DNA of 44,627 nt from RGIG2000 sp045612665. Lineage in GTDB: Bacteria; Bacillota; Clostridia; Oscillospirales; CAG-272. The position numbers and the translations under genes are program-made. The notes under the pieces are model-generated. The model did not search any database. It was given only the letters and a program-made list of their open reading frames with translations, and was not told where the DNA came from. The stretch lies in NCBI GenBank assembly GCA_045612665.1, contig JAZKZO010000057.1, positions 1 through 44,627 of the forward strand, written 5' to 3'. Shown here piece by piece: positions 23,198-32,500 of the stretch; the stretch's first letter is position 1, and every line of letters starts with the position of its first letter.

Positions 23198-25186
23198 ATG
23201 GCAGAAAAGCAATACAACGACCAAACCATATCGTCGCTTAAGGGCGCTGACCGAGTTAGAAAAAGACCTGCGGTTATTTTCGGCTCTGAGGGACTTGAGG
23301 GCTGTGAGCATTCGTTCTTTGAGATTCTTTCAAACTCAATCGACGAGGCGCGCGAGGGATATGGTAAGGAAATTGTCGTTACTGTATATCAGGATAGAAC
23401 GATAGAGGTTGACGACCACGGCCGTGGCGTTCCTCTTGATTTTAATAAAAAGGAAAATCGCTATAACTGGGAGCTCGTTTATTGCGAGCTTTATGCCGGC
23501 GGTAAGTACGAAAACAACGAAATTGACAGTGTATATAAGTTCTCTCTTGGAACTAACGGTCTTGGCGCGTGTGCTACGCAATACTCCTCGGAGTTTATGG
23601 ACGTATATAGCTTCAAGGGCGATACTCTCTACGAAATTCACTTCGAAAAGGGAGAGCCTGTGTCGGAGCTTATGGTTAGCCCTCTTGAGCGCAAGCAAAA
23701 AAGGACAGGAACTCTCACACGCTGGCGTCCTGACCTTGAGGTATTTACCGAAACGAAGATTCCAAAGGAGCGCTTCCTTGACATTCTTCATAAGCAGGCG
23801 GTTGTAAATAAGGGGCTTAAGCTCGTTCTCGTTTACGAGGAGGAAAACGGCTCACTCTCCACCACCGAATTCTATTATGAAAACGGAATTTCCGACTACA
23901 TTAGCGAGGTTGCAGGCGAAAAATCGCTCACTGCCCCCTACATTTGGGATATGAAGGCTAAGGGTCGCGACCGTGATGACAAGGCGGATTACGAGCTTAA
24001 GGCGGAGATTTGCTTCTGCGTTTCAAATACCGTAAATCTTCTCGAATATTATCACAACTCTAGCTTTTTGGAGCACGGTGGCTCACCTGCAAACGCGGTA
24101 AGACGCGCATTCGCATTTGAAATTGACAAGTATCTTACCGAAAACAACAAATACCTCAAAAAAGAGGAAAAAATCTCGTTCGTTGATATTCAGGACTGTC
24201 TTGTTCTCGTTATCAATAGCTTCTCAACAAAGACCTCGTACGAGAACCAAACGAAGAAATCAATCACAAACAAGTTCATTGAAAACGCTCTTTATGAGTC
24301 AATAAAGCAAAACCTTGAGGTTTATTTTGCCGAAAACGGTCAACAGGCTGAGCTTTTTGCCAACCAAGTGCTTGTAAACAAGCGCTCGCGCGAAAAGGCG
24401 GAAAGCACTCGTATCGACCTCAAAAAGAAGCTCGCAACCTCGTCCGACATCACGCAAAGAGTTGAAAAATTCGTTGCCTGCCGTTCAAAGGACCCTGCTA
24501 TAAGAGAGCTTTATATAGTTGAGGGCGACTCTGCTCTTACCTCGTGTAAGCTCGCAAGAAATGCCGAATTTCAGGCGATTATCCCTGTAAGAGGTAAAAC
24601 TCTTAACTGTCTCAAGAGCTCATACGACAAGATTTTCAAGAGCGATATTATCGTTGACCTTCTTAAGGTTATCGGCTGTGGAGTCGAGGTTAAGACAAAG
24701 GGTAAGGACGATATGAGCGCGTTTAATCTTGACAGTCTTAAGTGGCGCAGAATTATCATTTGTACCGATGCCGATGAGGACGGATTCCAAATAAGAACGC
24801 TTATTCTTACAATGTTTTACAGGCTTTTGCCAACGCTTATCCGTGAGGGCAAGGTGTTTATTGCCGAATCCCCTCTTTACGAGATAACCGAGGCAAAGGG
24901 AGAAATCTATTTTGCATATAACGAAGCCGAAAAGGCAGAGATTTTGAGCAAGCTTGAGGGCAAAAAATACTCAATTCAGCGCTCAAAGGGACTTGGTGAA
25001 AACGAAGCCGAGATGATGTCGAAAACGACTATGCACCCCGCTACTCGCCGTCTAATTCAGGTTAGCCCTGCCGACGAGGAGCAAACTCGAATTATGTTCG
25101 AAACCCTTCTTGGCGACGATATCGTTGCAAGAAAGCAATTTATTGCCGATAATGGTTATAAGTATATGGACATCGCTGACTTTTAA
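23198..25186 (+). CDS. Type IIA DNA topoisomerase B subunit, divergent GyrB/ParE-like, unpaired
   Basis: I start at the ATG after TTGGAGGGAAAA, giving 662 aa. The GHKL ATPase part has EILSNSIDEA (Asn46), VDDHGRGVP (about 74) and GTNGLGA instead of the usual GLHGVGA. The transducer domain follows, then Toprim with EGDSA near 443 and DADEDG near 523, and the C-terminal SKGLGENEAE and MHPATRRL. The subunit hydrolyses ATP and provides the metal site for strand passage. A B subunit needs a GyrA/ParC partner, but none is adjacent; the gene is followed by repeats. It could be ParE or an additional third topoisomerase. The loop change makes me avoid a gene symbol. Confidence 0.88.
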   Translation: MAEKQYNDQTISSLKGADRVRKRPAVIFGSEGLEGCEHSFFEILSNSIDEAREGYGKEIVVTVYQDRTIEVDDHGRGVPLDFNKKENRYNWELVYCELYAGGKYENNEIDSVYKFSLGTNGLGACATQYSSEFMDVYSFKGDTLYEIHFEKGEPVSELMVSPLERKQKRTGTLTRWRPDLEVFTETKIPKERFLDILHKQAVVNKGLKLVLVYEEENGSLSTTEFYYENGISDYISEVAGEKSLTAPYIWDMKAKGRDRDDKADYELKAEICFCVSNTVNLLEYYHNSSFLEHGGSPANAVRRAFAFEIDKYLTENNKYLKKEEKISFVDIQDCLVLVINSFSTKTSYENQTKKSITNKFIENALYESIKQNLEVYFAENGQQAELFANQVLVNKRSREKAESTRIDLKKKLATSSDITQRVEKFVACRSKDPAIRELYIVEGDSALTSCKLARNAEFQAIIPVRGKTLNCLKSSYDKIFKSDIIVDLLKVIGCGVEVKTKGKDDMSAFNLDSLKWRRIIICTDADEDGFQIRTLILTMFYRLLPTLIREGKVFIAESPLYEITEAKGEIYFAYNEAEKAEILSKLEGKKYSIQRSKGLGENEAEMMSKTTMHPATRRLIQVSPADEEQTRIMFETLLGDDIVARKQFIADNGYKYMDIADF

Positions 25187-25470
25187 GTCAGCAATGAATT
25201 GCAACAAGGTTGCATGAAAAGACACCTTGTGTCATGAATTGCGACGAGTCGCATGAATTGCCTTCGGCATTTGATGGTTGCAATTCGATTCATGGAGCGT
25301 AGCGAGTACCAAGGTTCTAACCGTGAAAATACTATTTGATTTTCACAGCTACACAGTAGCCTGTTCGAAAGAACAGTTAGGTTAGGTTCTTCGAATTCAT
25401 GGCGCAAGCCAATTCACGATGCGACAGCATCAATTCATTCCGCATTCCGAACTCCGAATTCCGAATTAAA
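25175..25470. repeat. Large composite repeat between convergent genes: ATGAATT hairpin chain, GTGAAAAT chain, heptamers
   Basis: The first palindrome GCTGAC-TTTTAA-GTCAGC (25175-25192) straddles the topoisomerase stop codon. Then come GCAAC-AAG-GTTGC, GACAC-CTT-GTGTC, GCGAC-GAG-TCGC and GCC-TTC-GGC, each joined by ATGAA plus two bases. Positions 25300-25390 repeat the chain seen at 281-361. Inverted ATGAATT units (GGC-TTGC-GCC and ATGC-TGTC-GCAT) and heptamers follow to 25468. Confidence 0.9.
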
Positions 25471-25497
25471 AAAACCGACACCCTGTGTCGGTTTTTT
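25469..25497 (-). terminator. Intrinsic terminator of the tadA-acetyltransferase operon
   Basis: A perfect 13-bp stem AAAAAACCGACAC / GTGTCGGTTTTTT with loop CCT, one base after the stop codon. The symmetrical A/T runs could also end the plus-strand topoisomerase transcript. Confidence 0.9.
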
Positions 25498-25498
25498 C

Positions 25499-26119
25499 TT
25501 ATATTTTCGAATAATCAATTTTTCTGTTTTTAAAGTAATATTCTTTATCGTGGTCATTGATTTCACGGACTACTGCACACGGTGTTCCAAACGCGATTAC
25601 GCCCGAGGGAATATCCTTTGTTACAACGCTTCCTGCGCCGATTACACTATTATCACCGATTGTAACACCGGGCATTACGATAACGCCTGCGCCAAGCCAA
25701 ACGTTGTTTCCTATTCTTATCGGCATATTGAACTGATAATCGTTTTTACGAAGCTCGGGATCTATCGGATGACCTGCCGTTGCAAGAATAACGTTCGGTG
25801 CGAAAAGCACGTTATTTCCAACATAAACGTGTGTATCGTCAACCACCGTCAAATTGAAATTCGCGTACACGTGGTCGCCAAAATGGAGATTATGACCGCC
25901 CCAATTTGCGTGAAGAGGTGGCTCAACGTAGCAACCCTCACCACACTCGGCAAGCATTTCCTTTAAAAGTGCTTTTCTTTTTGCGCCCTCGCTCGGACGA
26001 GTGTTGTTATACTCATATTGAAGCTCGAGGCACTTTGCCTGCTCGGCAATAAGCTCGTCGTTCATACAGTTGTAAAGGTCGCCGTTATTTATGCTCTCAA
26101 TAAGCTCTTTAAGTTCCAT
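25499..26119 (-). CDS. Sugar O-acetyltransferase, maltose/galactoside acetyltransferase type
   Basis: This 206-aa enzyme transfers acetyl from acetyl-CoA to a sugar hydroxyl. The N-terminal helical segment is typical of the family. It is followed by left-handed beta-helix hexapeptide repeats (HLHFGDHVYANFNLTVVDD-like run at 77-96, VYVGNNVLFAPNVILATAG, IRIGNNVWLGAGVIVMPG, VTIGDNSVIGAGSVV). The catalytic His is His117 in TAGHPID. The start overlaps the tadA stop (TAATG); AAGAGAGAA lies upstream. The natural sugar acceptor of such enzymes is often unknown, and a detoxification role has been proposed. Confidence 0.9.
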   Translation of the reverse strand: MELKELIESINNGDLYNCMNDELIAEQAKCLELQYEYNNTRPSEGAKRKALLKEMLAECGEGCYVEPPLHANWGGHNLHFGDHVYANFNLTVVDDTHVYVGNNVLFAPNVILATAGHPIDPELRKNDYQFNMPIRIGNNVWLGAGVIVMPGVTIGDNSVIGAGSVVTKDIPSGVIAFGTPCAVVREINDHDKEYYFKNRKIDYSKI

Positions 26120-26562
26120 TATTTTTCTCTCTTTGCTTTAAAAAATTCGCTCAAAATGCTCGCGCACTCCTCTTTTAAAATCCCACCTGTAATTTGTGGC
26201 TTGAAAAGAGGATAATCGTTTAGATTTATCATTGTGCCAAACGCACCTGCCTTGTTGTCGGGCGCGCCGTAAACGACTCTTTCCACACGGGCGTTGACAA
26301 TTGCGCCTGCACACATCGGACACGGTTCAAGCGTTACATATAGCGTGCAACCGACAAGTCGCCAACCGCCAAGTGCGTTACAGGCATCGTTTATCGCCTT
26401 AATTTCGGCATGGCAAAGCGCATTTTTATCGCGCTCTCTTGTGTTATAGGCACGGGCAATTATTTTTCCGTCGCGCACAACGATAGCACCGACAGGCACC
26501 TCGTCAAGCTCCGCCGCCCTCTGCGCCTCGCATAGCGCCTCACGCATAAAAATTTCGTCCAT
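26119..26562 (-). CDS. tadA: tRNA-specific adenosine deaminase
   Basis: TadA deaminates adenosine 34 to inosine in tRNA-Arg(ACG). The 147-aa protein shows the zinc-deaminase signature: HAE at 51-53 (ligand and catalytic Glu) and PCPMC at 80-84 (two Cys ligands). The N-terminus MREALCEAQRAAELDEVPVG and C-terminal ILSEFFKAKR fit the tRNA-editing branch rather than nucleoside deaminases. GAGG lies about 7 nt before the ATG. It is co-transcribed with the acetyltransferase by a one-base overlap. Confidence 0.95.
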   Translation of the reverse strand: MDEIFMREALCEAQRAAELDEVPVGAIVVRDGKIIARAYNTRERDKNALCHAEIKAINDACNALGGWRLVGCTLYVTLEPCPMCAGAIVNARVERVVYGAPDNKAGAFGTMINLNDYPLFKPQITGGILKEECASILSEFFKAKREK

Positions 26563-26580
26563 AATAAACCTCGTAAAATA

Positions 26581-26896
26581 ATGCAGAATTCGGAATTCGG
26601 AATGTGTCCATTTTCCGTCCGTTTTCGCTTACCTGTCATTTTATTTAACAATGCGGAACGAACACCTCATCCGTCAGTCTGCGACTGCCACCTTCTCCCT
26701 CTGGCGAAGGCTAATTTATCAGTCGCAACGGGATTTCACCCACCTTGGTGGATTTCATCCCCTTCGCACTCCGCACTGAAGAACCCAAGCTCTCTGTTTT
26801 CCAAACAGGCTACTTCGTAGCACGTGAAAATCAAATAGCATTTTCACACTTGGAACCTTGATACTCGCTTTCGCTCGTATACGCATTCCGCATTAA
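26581..26896. repeat. Composite intergenic repeat block
   Basis: This 335-bp gap has heptamers at 26585-26605, a CACCTCATCCGTCAGTCTGC ... CTTCTCCCTCTGGCGAAGG block (26668-26710) of a type I recall from many gut Firmicutes, a partial GAA-linked hairpin chain (26732-26762), and an inverted GTGAAAAT chain (26781-26880). In the last, CTGTTT/AAACAG replaces the CTGTTC/GAACAG stem of the other copies. No ORF is present. Confidence 0.8.
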
Positions 26897-26897
26897 C

Positions 26898-27548
26898 TTA
26901 CGCCTCTATATCCAGTGAATATCTGTCCTCTGCTTCAAGATAAATGTCGCAAAGTGCCTTCATTTCGTCCTTTGGAACAAAAACATTCTTGTCATATACG
27001 CACACGGTCTTAAATCCACCGTCGTGCGCAGTTTTGAGGGCATAATGCGCGTCCTCAAAAACAAAAGTTTCGTCCTTTGGAGTTCCAAGAAAGTCGAGGG
27101 CTGTGTTGTAAATTCCGATTTCTCTCTTGCTTCCGTGCTCGCCACAGGTAAAGATTTTCGGGAAATATTTTGCTATGCCAAGACGGTCAAGAATTTTCTC
27201 AACCGAAGCCCTGTCAGTTGCCGTTGCAAGGCATATTTTAACGCCGTGAGCCTTCAATTTCGCAAGCATCTCGCGCGCGCCGTCCTTTGTAGAGATAACC
27301 GTGGCATATTTTTTATCCATTTCGCTATAAATCCACGTCTTTACCGTTTGATAATCCTCGTCAAGACCTAAATTTTCCTGACACCACTTGTACCAATTCG
27401 CCATTCCGTTTTCGAGGAAGCGCCTGTTTGTATTGTCCTCGGTCGAAAGTCCTCTTGATGCAAGGTATTCCTCGGCTATTTTTCCCCAATAATCCATTGA
27501 GTTTAGGAGTGTGCCGTCAAGGTCAAAAATTGCACCCTTAATTTTCAT
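26898..27548 (-). CDS. HAD-family hydrolase, beta-phosphoglucomutase/phosphatase-like
   Basis: This 216-aa protein has FDLDGT at residues 8-13, a four-helix cap, LATATDR for motif II, a Lys-containing segment GSKREIG for motif III, and FEDAHYALKTA for motif IV. The GT..NS (LLNSMDYW) after motif I fits phosphatase-like members of the beta-PGM subgroup. The substrate is unknown. It has its own TTGACT/TACAAT promoter and a GAGGTGAT site. It is only distantly related to the HAD protein at 1965-2675. Confidence 0.88.
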   Translation of the reverse strand: MKIKGAIFDLDGTLLNSMDYWGKIAEEYLASRGLSTEDNTNRRFLENGMANWYKWCQENLGLDEDYQTVKTWIYSEMDKKYATVISTKDGAREMLAKLKAHGVKICLATATDRASVEKILDRLGIAKYFPKIFTCGEHGSKREIGIYNTALDFLGTPKDETFVFEDAHYALKTAHDGGFKTVCVYDKNVFVPKDEMKALCDIYLEAEDRYSLDIEA

Positions 27549-27565
27549 TTTATCACCTCGGTATA

Positions 27566-27594
27566 ATTGTACACTTTAAAGAGGCAAAAGTCAA
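27566..27594 (-). promoter_or_regulatory. Promoter of the HAD hydrolase gene
   Basis: On the minus strand TTGACT (27589-27594), a 17-nt spacer and TACAAT (27566-27571), 18 nt before the ATG region. It diverges from the next promoter. Confidence 0.8.
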
Positions 27595-27632
27595 CTGAAT
27601 TTCTAAAATTTCGCGCGTGTATTTTTAAAGCA

Positions 27633-27661
27633 TTGACAAATCTCGCGCATAGTGGTAAAAT
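27633..27661 (+). promoter_or_regulatory. Promoter of the gtrA operon
   Basis: TTGACA (27633-27638), a 17-nt spacer and TAAAAT (27656-27661), close to consensus. The first gene begins at 28024, so the transcript would have a leader of about 350 nt that contains the repeat block at 27735-28008. Confidence 0.8.
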
Positions 27662-27734
27662 TATAATGGATACATATATTTTTGCGAGCGCGGAAAAATA
27701 AATATAAAGTGAGCAGGCACAATTAATTGCAAGG

Positions 27735-28008
27735 ATTGTTCTCTTTTACGCGCTCTCCCTCAGTCGCTACGCGCCAGTATCTCGCTGCGGCTCGGTCCCA
27801 TTTTGGCTCTAACTCTCCCCGAGAGTTATTCACTACCAAAATGCCGCTTCGCTACCTCCCAGATGGAGCCTTATTATCACTGCGAGTTCGTCGCAAAGCG
27901 ATTTCATCCAAGTTCTACTTGGATTTCATCCCAACGGGATTTCATCCACCTTGGTGGATTTCATCTCCTTCGCATTCCGCATTCCGCATTCCGAATTCCC
28001 CATTCATT
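27735..28008. repeat. Composite repeat in the gtrA leader
   Basis: Positions 27745-27870 carry a CTCCCTCAGTCGCTACGCGC ... CTCCCAGATGGAGCC block with inner dyads. Positions 27887-27965 are the inverted GAA-linked hairpin chain (CGC, CCAAG, CCC and CCACC stems in the same order as at 10487-10555). Positions 27974-28001 are heptamers TTCCGCA and TTCCGAA ending just before the gtrA ribosome site. Confidence 0.85.
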
Positions 28009-28023
28009 AGAGGTGGTGATATT

Positions 28024-28449
28024 ATGCTTAACCTAATCAAAAAATACAAGGGACTTATTTTGTACCTTGTTTTTGGCGTGCTTACAACGCTTGTAAACAT
28101 AGGGGCGTATTGGCTTTTTGCGCATCCTCTCGGTCTTGGCACACTTGCCTCTAATGTTCTTGCGTGGCTTCTTAGCGTGTTATTCGCGTTTTTCACAAAC
28201 AAGCTTATCGTTTTCGAGTCAAGGGGCAACGGCTTTGGCAGATTTATGTGGGAAATTCTCACCTTTTTCGGTGCAAGGGCGCTAACCGGCTTGCTCGACA
28301 CCGCCATTATGGTCGTATTTGTCGATATGCTACACCTAAACGATATCGCAGTCAAGATTGCGTCGAATATCATTGTTATAATTCTCAACTATATCGTGTC
28401 AAAATTCGTGATTTTTGCGAAAAAGAAGCGAGGAAGTGGCGATGATTAA
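28024..28449 (+). CDS. GtrA-family membrane protein
   Basis: I start at MLNLIKKYKGLILYLVFG, preceded by AGAGGTGGTGATATT; upstream codons only translate repeats. The 141-aa product has four membrane helices (roughly 10-30, 37-57, 78-98 and 105-126) and ends in a basic tail (KKKRGSGDD). The family includes flippase-like proteins that help move undecaprenyl-linked sugars for surface glycan decoration. No glycosyltransferase is adjacent. The stop overlaps the start of the next gene by 8 nt. Confidence 0.85.
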   Translation: MLNLIKKYKGLILYLVFGVLTTLVNIGAYWLFAHPLGLGTLASNVLAWLLSVLFAFFTNKLIVFESRGNGFGRFMWEILTFFGARALTGLLDTAIMVVFVDMLHLNDIAVKIASNIIVIILNYIVSKFVIFAKKKRGSGDD

Positions 28450-29278
28450 GGAATTTTTGTCAAAATACGGCATCGACTGTGTGGGCGCAATTCCGCTTTC
28501 AAGATGCAAAATCACAAAGCAATATTTGCTTGACAGGTCATCTCTTGACGAGAATTCAAGCGTTATTATGATGCTCCTGCCCTATCGAAGTGAGCATATG
28601 TGCGACAATTTGAGCGCTTATGCAAGCGTGCGCGACTATCACGCGTTCACCGATGCGCTCCGAAACGATATAAAGCTACATATTTTGTCCGCCTTCCCCG
28701 ATGCTAAGTGCGAGCTTTTTGCCGACCACTCCCCGATTGACGAGGTAAACGGCGCGTGCCTTTGCGGTCTTGGCTTTATCGGAGATAACGGACTACTTAT
28801 TAACGAAAAATACTCCTCGTTTGTCTTTCTTTGCGAGCTTATAACCGACCTTTCTCCCGAATTGCTCGGACTCGAATTTACGGAAAGCACCGAGGTTAAG
28901 CGTTGCTTTGGCTGTGGCGCGTGCCATAAGGCTTGTCCGTCGCACTGTATGGATGAGAGCGACCCCCGTCCAAAGAGCGAATGTCTTAGCGCAATAACTC
29001 AAAAAAAGGGCGAGCTATCCGACTCGGAAATCGCCTTAATGCTTGAAAACAAAAGCGCGTGGGGGTGCGACGTGTGCCAAAATGTATGCCCGTACACCAA
29101 AAACGCATCGTTTACACCTATCGAATTTTTTAAAAACGGAGTTATTCACCACCTTTCAAGCGCCGATGTCGAAAATATGGGCGACTCGGAATTCGCATCC
29201 CGTCCGTTCGCTTGGCGCGGTAAAGCCCCGATTTTGAGAAATTTGAGGTTGTTTGAAGAAAACACAAATAAACATTAA
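28442..29278 (+). CDS. QueG-like iron-sulfur reductase
   Basis: This 278-aa protein starts at MIKEFLSKYGIDCVG (GGAAGTGGCG upstream). It has the N-terminal domain of the epoxyqueuosine-reductase family (VIMMLLPYRSE, FADHSPIDEVNGACLCGLGF) and two 4Fe-4S motifs: CFGCGACHKACP near 154-165 and CDVCQNVCP near 208-216. QueG performs the last step of queuosine synthesis with cobalamin. This protein is shorter than typical QueG (about 300-380 aa) because the C-terminal HEAT-like part is missing, so the exact reaction is uncertain. Other queuosine genes are not in the window. Confidence 0.78.
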   Translation: MIKEFLSKYGIDCVGAIPLSRCKITKQYLLDRSSLDENSSVIMMLLPYRSEHMCDNLSAYASVRDYHAFTDALRNDIKLHILSAFPDAKCELFADHSPIDEVNGACLCGLGFIGDNGLLINEKYSSFVFLCELITDLSPELLGLEFTESTEVKRCFGCGACHKACPSHCMDESDPRPKSECLSAITQKKGELSDSEIALMLENKSAWGCDVCQNVCPYTKNASFTPIEFFKNGVIHHLSSADVENMGDSEFASRPFAWRGKAPILRNLRLFEENTNKH

Positions 29279-29296
29279 AGCTTTAGGCAAAGCTAT

Positions 29297-29515
29297 CCTG
29301 CGAAAACAAAAAGTCAAAGGTTTTATAAAAACGCACTCTCCCTCACCCGACTTCGTCAGGAGCTCCCTCCCAGATGGAGCCTTATTATCATTCCTCGCGA
29401 AGCGATTTCACCCAAGCTTTGCTTGGATTTCATCCCAACGGGATTTCATCCACCTTGGTGGATTTCGTCCCCTTCTCATTCCGCACTCCGCATTCCGAAT
29501 TCCGAATTCACTTCG
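29297..29515. repeat. Composite repeat upstream of addB
   Basis: Positions 29297-29385 (CTGCGAAAACAAAAAGTCAA ... CTCCCTCACCCGACTTCGTC ... GGAGCC) match 40199-40285 closely. Positions 29396-29471 are an inverted GAA-linked hairpin chain in which CCAAGC/GCTTGG replaces CCAAGT/ACTTGG. Heptamers occupy 29478-29512. No promoter for addB is evident. Confidence 0.85.
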
Positions 29516-29548
29516 CACTAATTCTAGGAAAGGACACTCATTCACATT

Positions 29549-32500
29549 ATGGTTAGACTCTTGCTCGGCCCCTACGGCAGTGGCAAAACCTCTCACATCA
29601 TAAATAGCCTTGGGCGTGATGCATCTGAAAAGAAGCACGCCTTTTGGCTCGTGCCTGAGCAACGAACCGTCCTTTGCGAGAGTAATATTGCAAGACTTTT
29701 ACCACCTAGCGCACAGCTTTATATCGAGGCGGTCAACTTTACGCGCCTTTGCGACAAGATTTTCCGCACCTACGGTGGTCTAAAATACAACTACATATCA
29801 AAAAGCTCCAAAAACCTCATTATGTACAAGACTATTTGCTCTCTTCGCGACACGCTTGACGAATACAAGATTGCCAAGGGGCGCGAAAAGGGCTTTATCG
29901 AGCTATTTCTTGACGCGGTTGGCGAGCTTAAATCCTATTGCATAACGCCCGACGTGCTTCGAAATGCCATTTCCGAGGTGGAAAATCCACGCTTAAAGAG
30001 CAAAATGCACGACCTTGTGTCTGTTTTTGAGGTTTATGAGCGCATTTTGGGCGAAAGCTTCTCCGACCCGTACGACGACCTAATTACGCTTGCCGATAAG
30101 ATTAAGGCGCACCGTCCGTTCGAGGGCGCACGCGTTTACGTAAGCTCGTTTAACGGCTTTACGGGCGCACAGCTTTTGGTGTTAAGGCAAATTCTCTTTC
30201 AAGCCGAGGACGTTGAGATTTCTCTTGACGTGCGTGAGAGCGACCTAAAATCACTTGGCTTTTCAAAGCTAAGCGAAACCGTGCGCAAGATAAGAAGCGA
30301 ATGTCTGCACCTTGGCAAGGAGCTTCAAATCACAAGCTTTGATAGCGACCTCTTGCACAAAAGCGACGCCCTTGCGTATCTATCCAAAAATCTTTGGCAC
30401 TTTGATGCCCCACCGTGCGAAAATCACGACGGCATCACACTTATGCGCCCACGCGACGAGTTTGACGAGTGCGAGAGCGTTGCCTCGAAAATCAAGGAGC
30501 TCGTTATCGGTGGTGCAAAATACTCCGAAATTGCCGTTATTGTGCGAAATTTAGCCACATATCGCGGTATAATCGACTACATTCTTGAAAAATACGACAT
30601 TCCGTTTTATATGTCGGACTCAACCGTTATATCCTCAAAGCCTCTTATCAAGCTTCTATTTTCAGCCGTGCGCGCCTGTGCTAGCTGGTCGGCAAGGGAT
30701 ATAACCTCGTTTATCCGTAGCGGATATTCGCAAATCTCCGACGAGGATTGCGACGAGCTTGAAAGCTACATGTTCCGTTGGGATATCAGTGGACGCAAGT
30801 TTGAGAGCGACGACTATTGGTCGGCAAATCCCGACGGATATGTTGTTTCCCCAACTATCACGCAAATGGAGCGACTTTCCAAAATAAACGACACAAGGTC
30901 GCGCGTTTTGGAGCTTCTTATGCCACTCCGCAAGGCTTTTGCGCGTGAGGCTACCACTCTCGAGCTTTGCACCGAGCTTTACTCGCTCCTTAAGGCGCTC
31001 GATATAAAGAGCCAAATCAAGGCGCAAATCGAGATAAGCGACGAGAGCGAGGCTATGGAGCTTTCACAGCTTTATAGCGCGGTTATGGACGCGCTTGACA
31101 CTATGTGTCAAATTTTGCCGAGCGAGAAAATCGGTGAAGAAATGTTCCTAACCTCTCTTTCTCACGCGCTTGAGGGCGTACGCATCGGCACAATTCCAAC
31201 AGGCGAGGACAACGTTACGGTGGGCGAGGCGCTCTCCCTTCGTACCGAAAACATAAAATATTCGTTCGTTTTGGGCGTTACCGAGGGCGCATTCCCTGCT
31301 ACCATTGACAGGGGTGGATTCTTCTCCGATAGCGACAAAATCGAGCTTGAAAGCGTTGGAATTACTCTCTCGGCACTAGGCGACGAGCGCGCTGACGACG
31401 AGCTATTTATCTTCGCAAGCGCGATTTCAAGCCCGTCGGAAAAGCTTTATATTAGCGCGCCACAGGGCAACATAAAGGGCGAAAAGCTCTCACCCAGTAT
31501 CGCTTATTTGCGAATTTTAGAGCTATTTCCGTCGCTTGAGGGCACGGACAGAGTGCCTATGCTCCCCGAGGACAAGATTTATTCTATGAAGGGCGCGCTC
31601 GAGCTATCGGGCAACCGTACCGAGTGCGGACAGGCTATATCCGAGCTTTTGGGAATCAATGCTCCCGAGCTTGATTTTTCAAACGAAAACGAAAAAATCT
31701 CTCGCGAAAGCGCACGCGAGATTTTTGGTAGCGACATTTATCTTTCACAATCGAAAATCGAACGCTTCGCGTCGTGCCACTTCGACTATTATTGCACCTA
31801 TCTGCTCTCAATTAAGGAGAGCGAAAAAATATCCTTTGGAGCGCGTGAGGTCGGCACTCTTGCCCACTCCGTGCTTGAGCATTTCTTGACACGTGTGCGA
31901 GATGAGTCGCTCGATATCTCCAAAATGACCGACGAGGAAATCGAAAAGGACCTTGACGAGATAACTCTTGCGTACATTCGTGCTCTTTGTCAGGGCGGTG
32001 CGCCAACTGCAAAGCTCTCGCACCTGTTTAACCGTGTTAAATCGAACCTTATCGTATATATTCGTGAGCTTGCCGAGGAGCTATCTCAAAGCAAGTTCGT
32101 GCCTGCCGAGTTTGAGCTTAAATTCTCGCGCGACGGCATTAAGCCACTTAAATTCGATGCAGGCGAGGGCGCGACAATCACAATGTCGGGCGTCGTTGAC
32201 CGTGTTGATATTTATCGCGACGGTGATACGGCATACCTGCGCGTTGTCGATTACAAAACAGGCGATAAGAAATTCAATTTCGACGAGTTCCAAAACGGAC
32301 TCGAGCTTCAGCTTCTTATATATCTTTTCACTCTTTGCAAGTCGAAAAAGAGCCCTGTAAGGGATAGACTTCTCGGTGATGCCAAGGAGCTTAAGAGCGC
32401 AGGCGTGCTATATTTCCCTATGCGACTTGGCAAGAGCCGTATTGACGAGGAGGTTGACCTGTCCTCGCCTGTTGCATCGGAAATCGAGGCTAAAAGCGTT

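Noticed and set aside
25175..25283. Hairpin chain as a CRISPR array
   Set aside because: The constant linker is only 5-10 nt, the intervening units are palindromes, and no cas genes are present.
27727..28023. N-terminal extension of GtrA and a similar one on CotH (37902-37961)
   Set aside because: The codons only translate intergenic repeats, and strong ribosome sites precede the internal ATGs.
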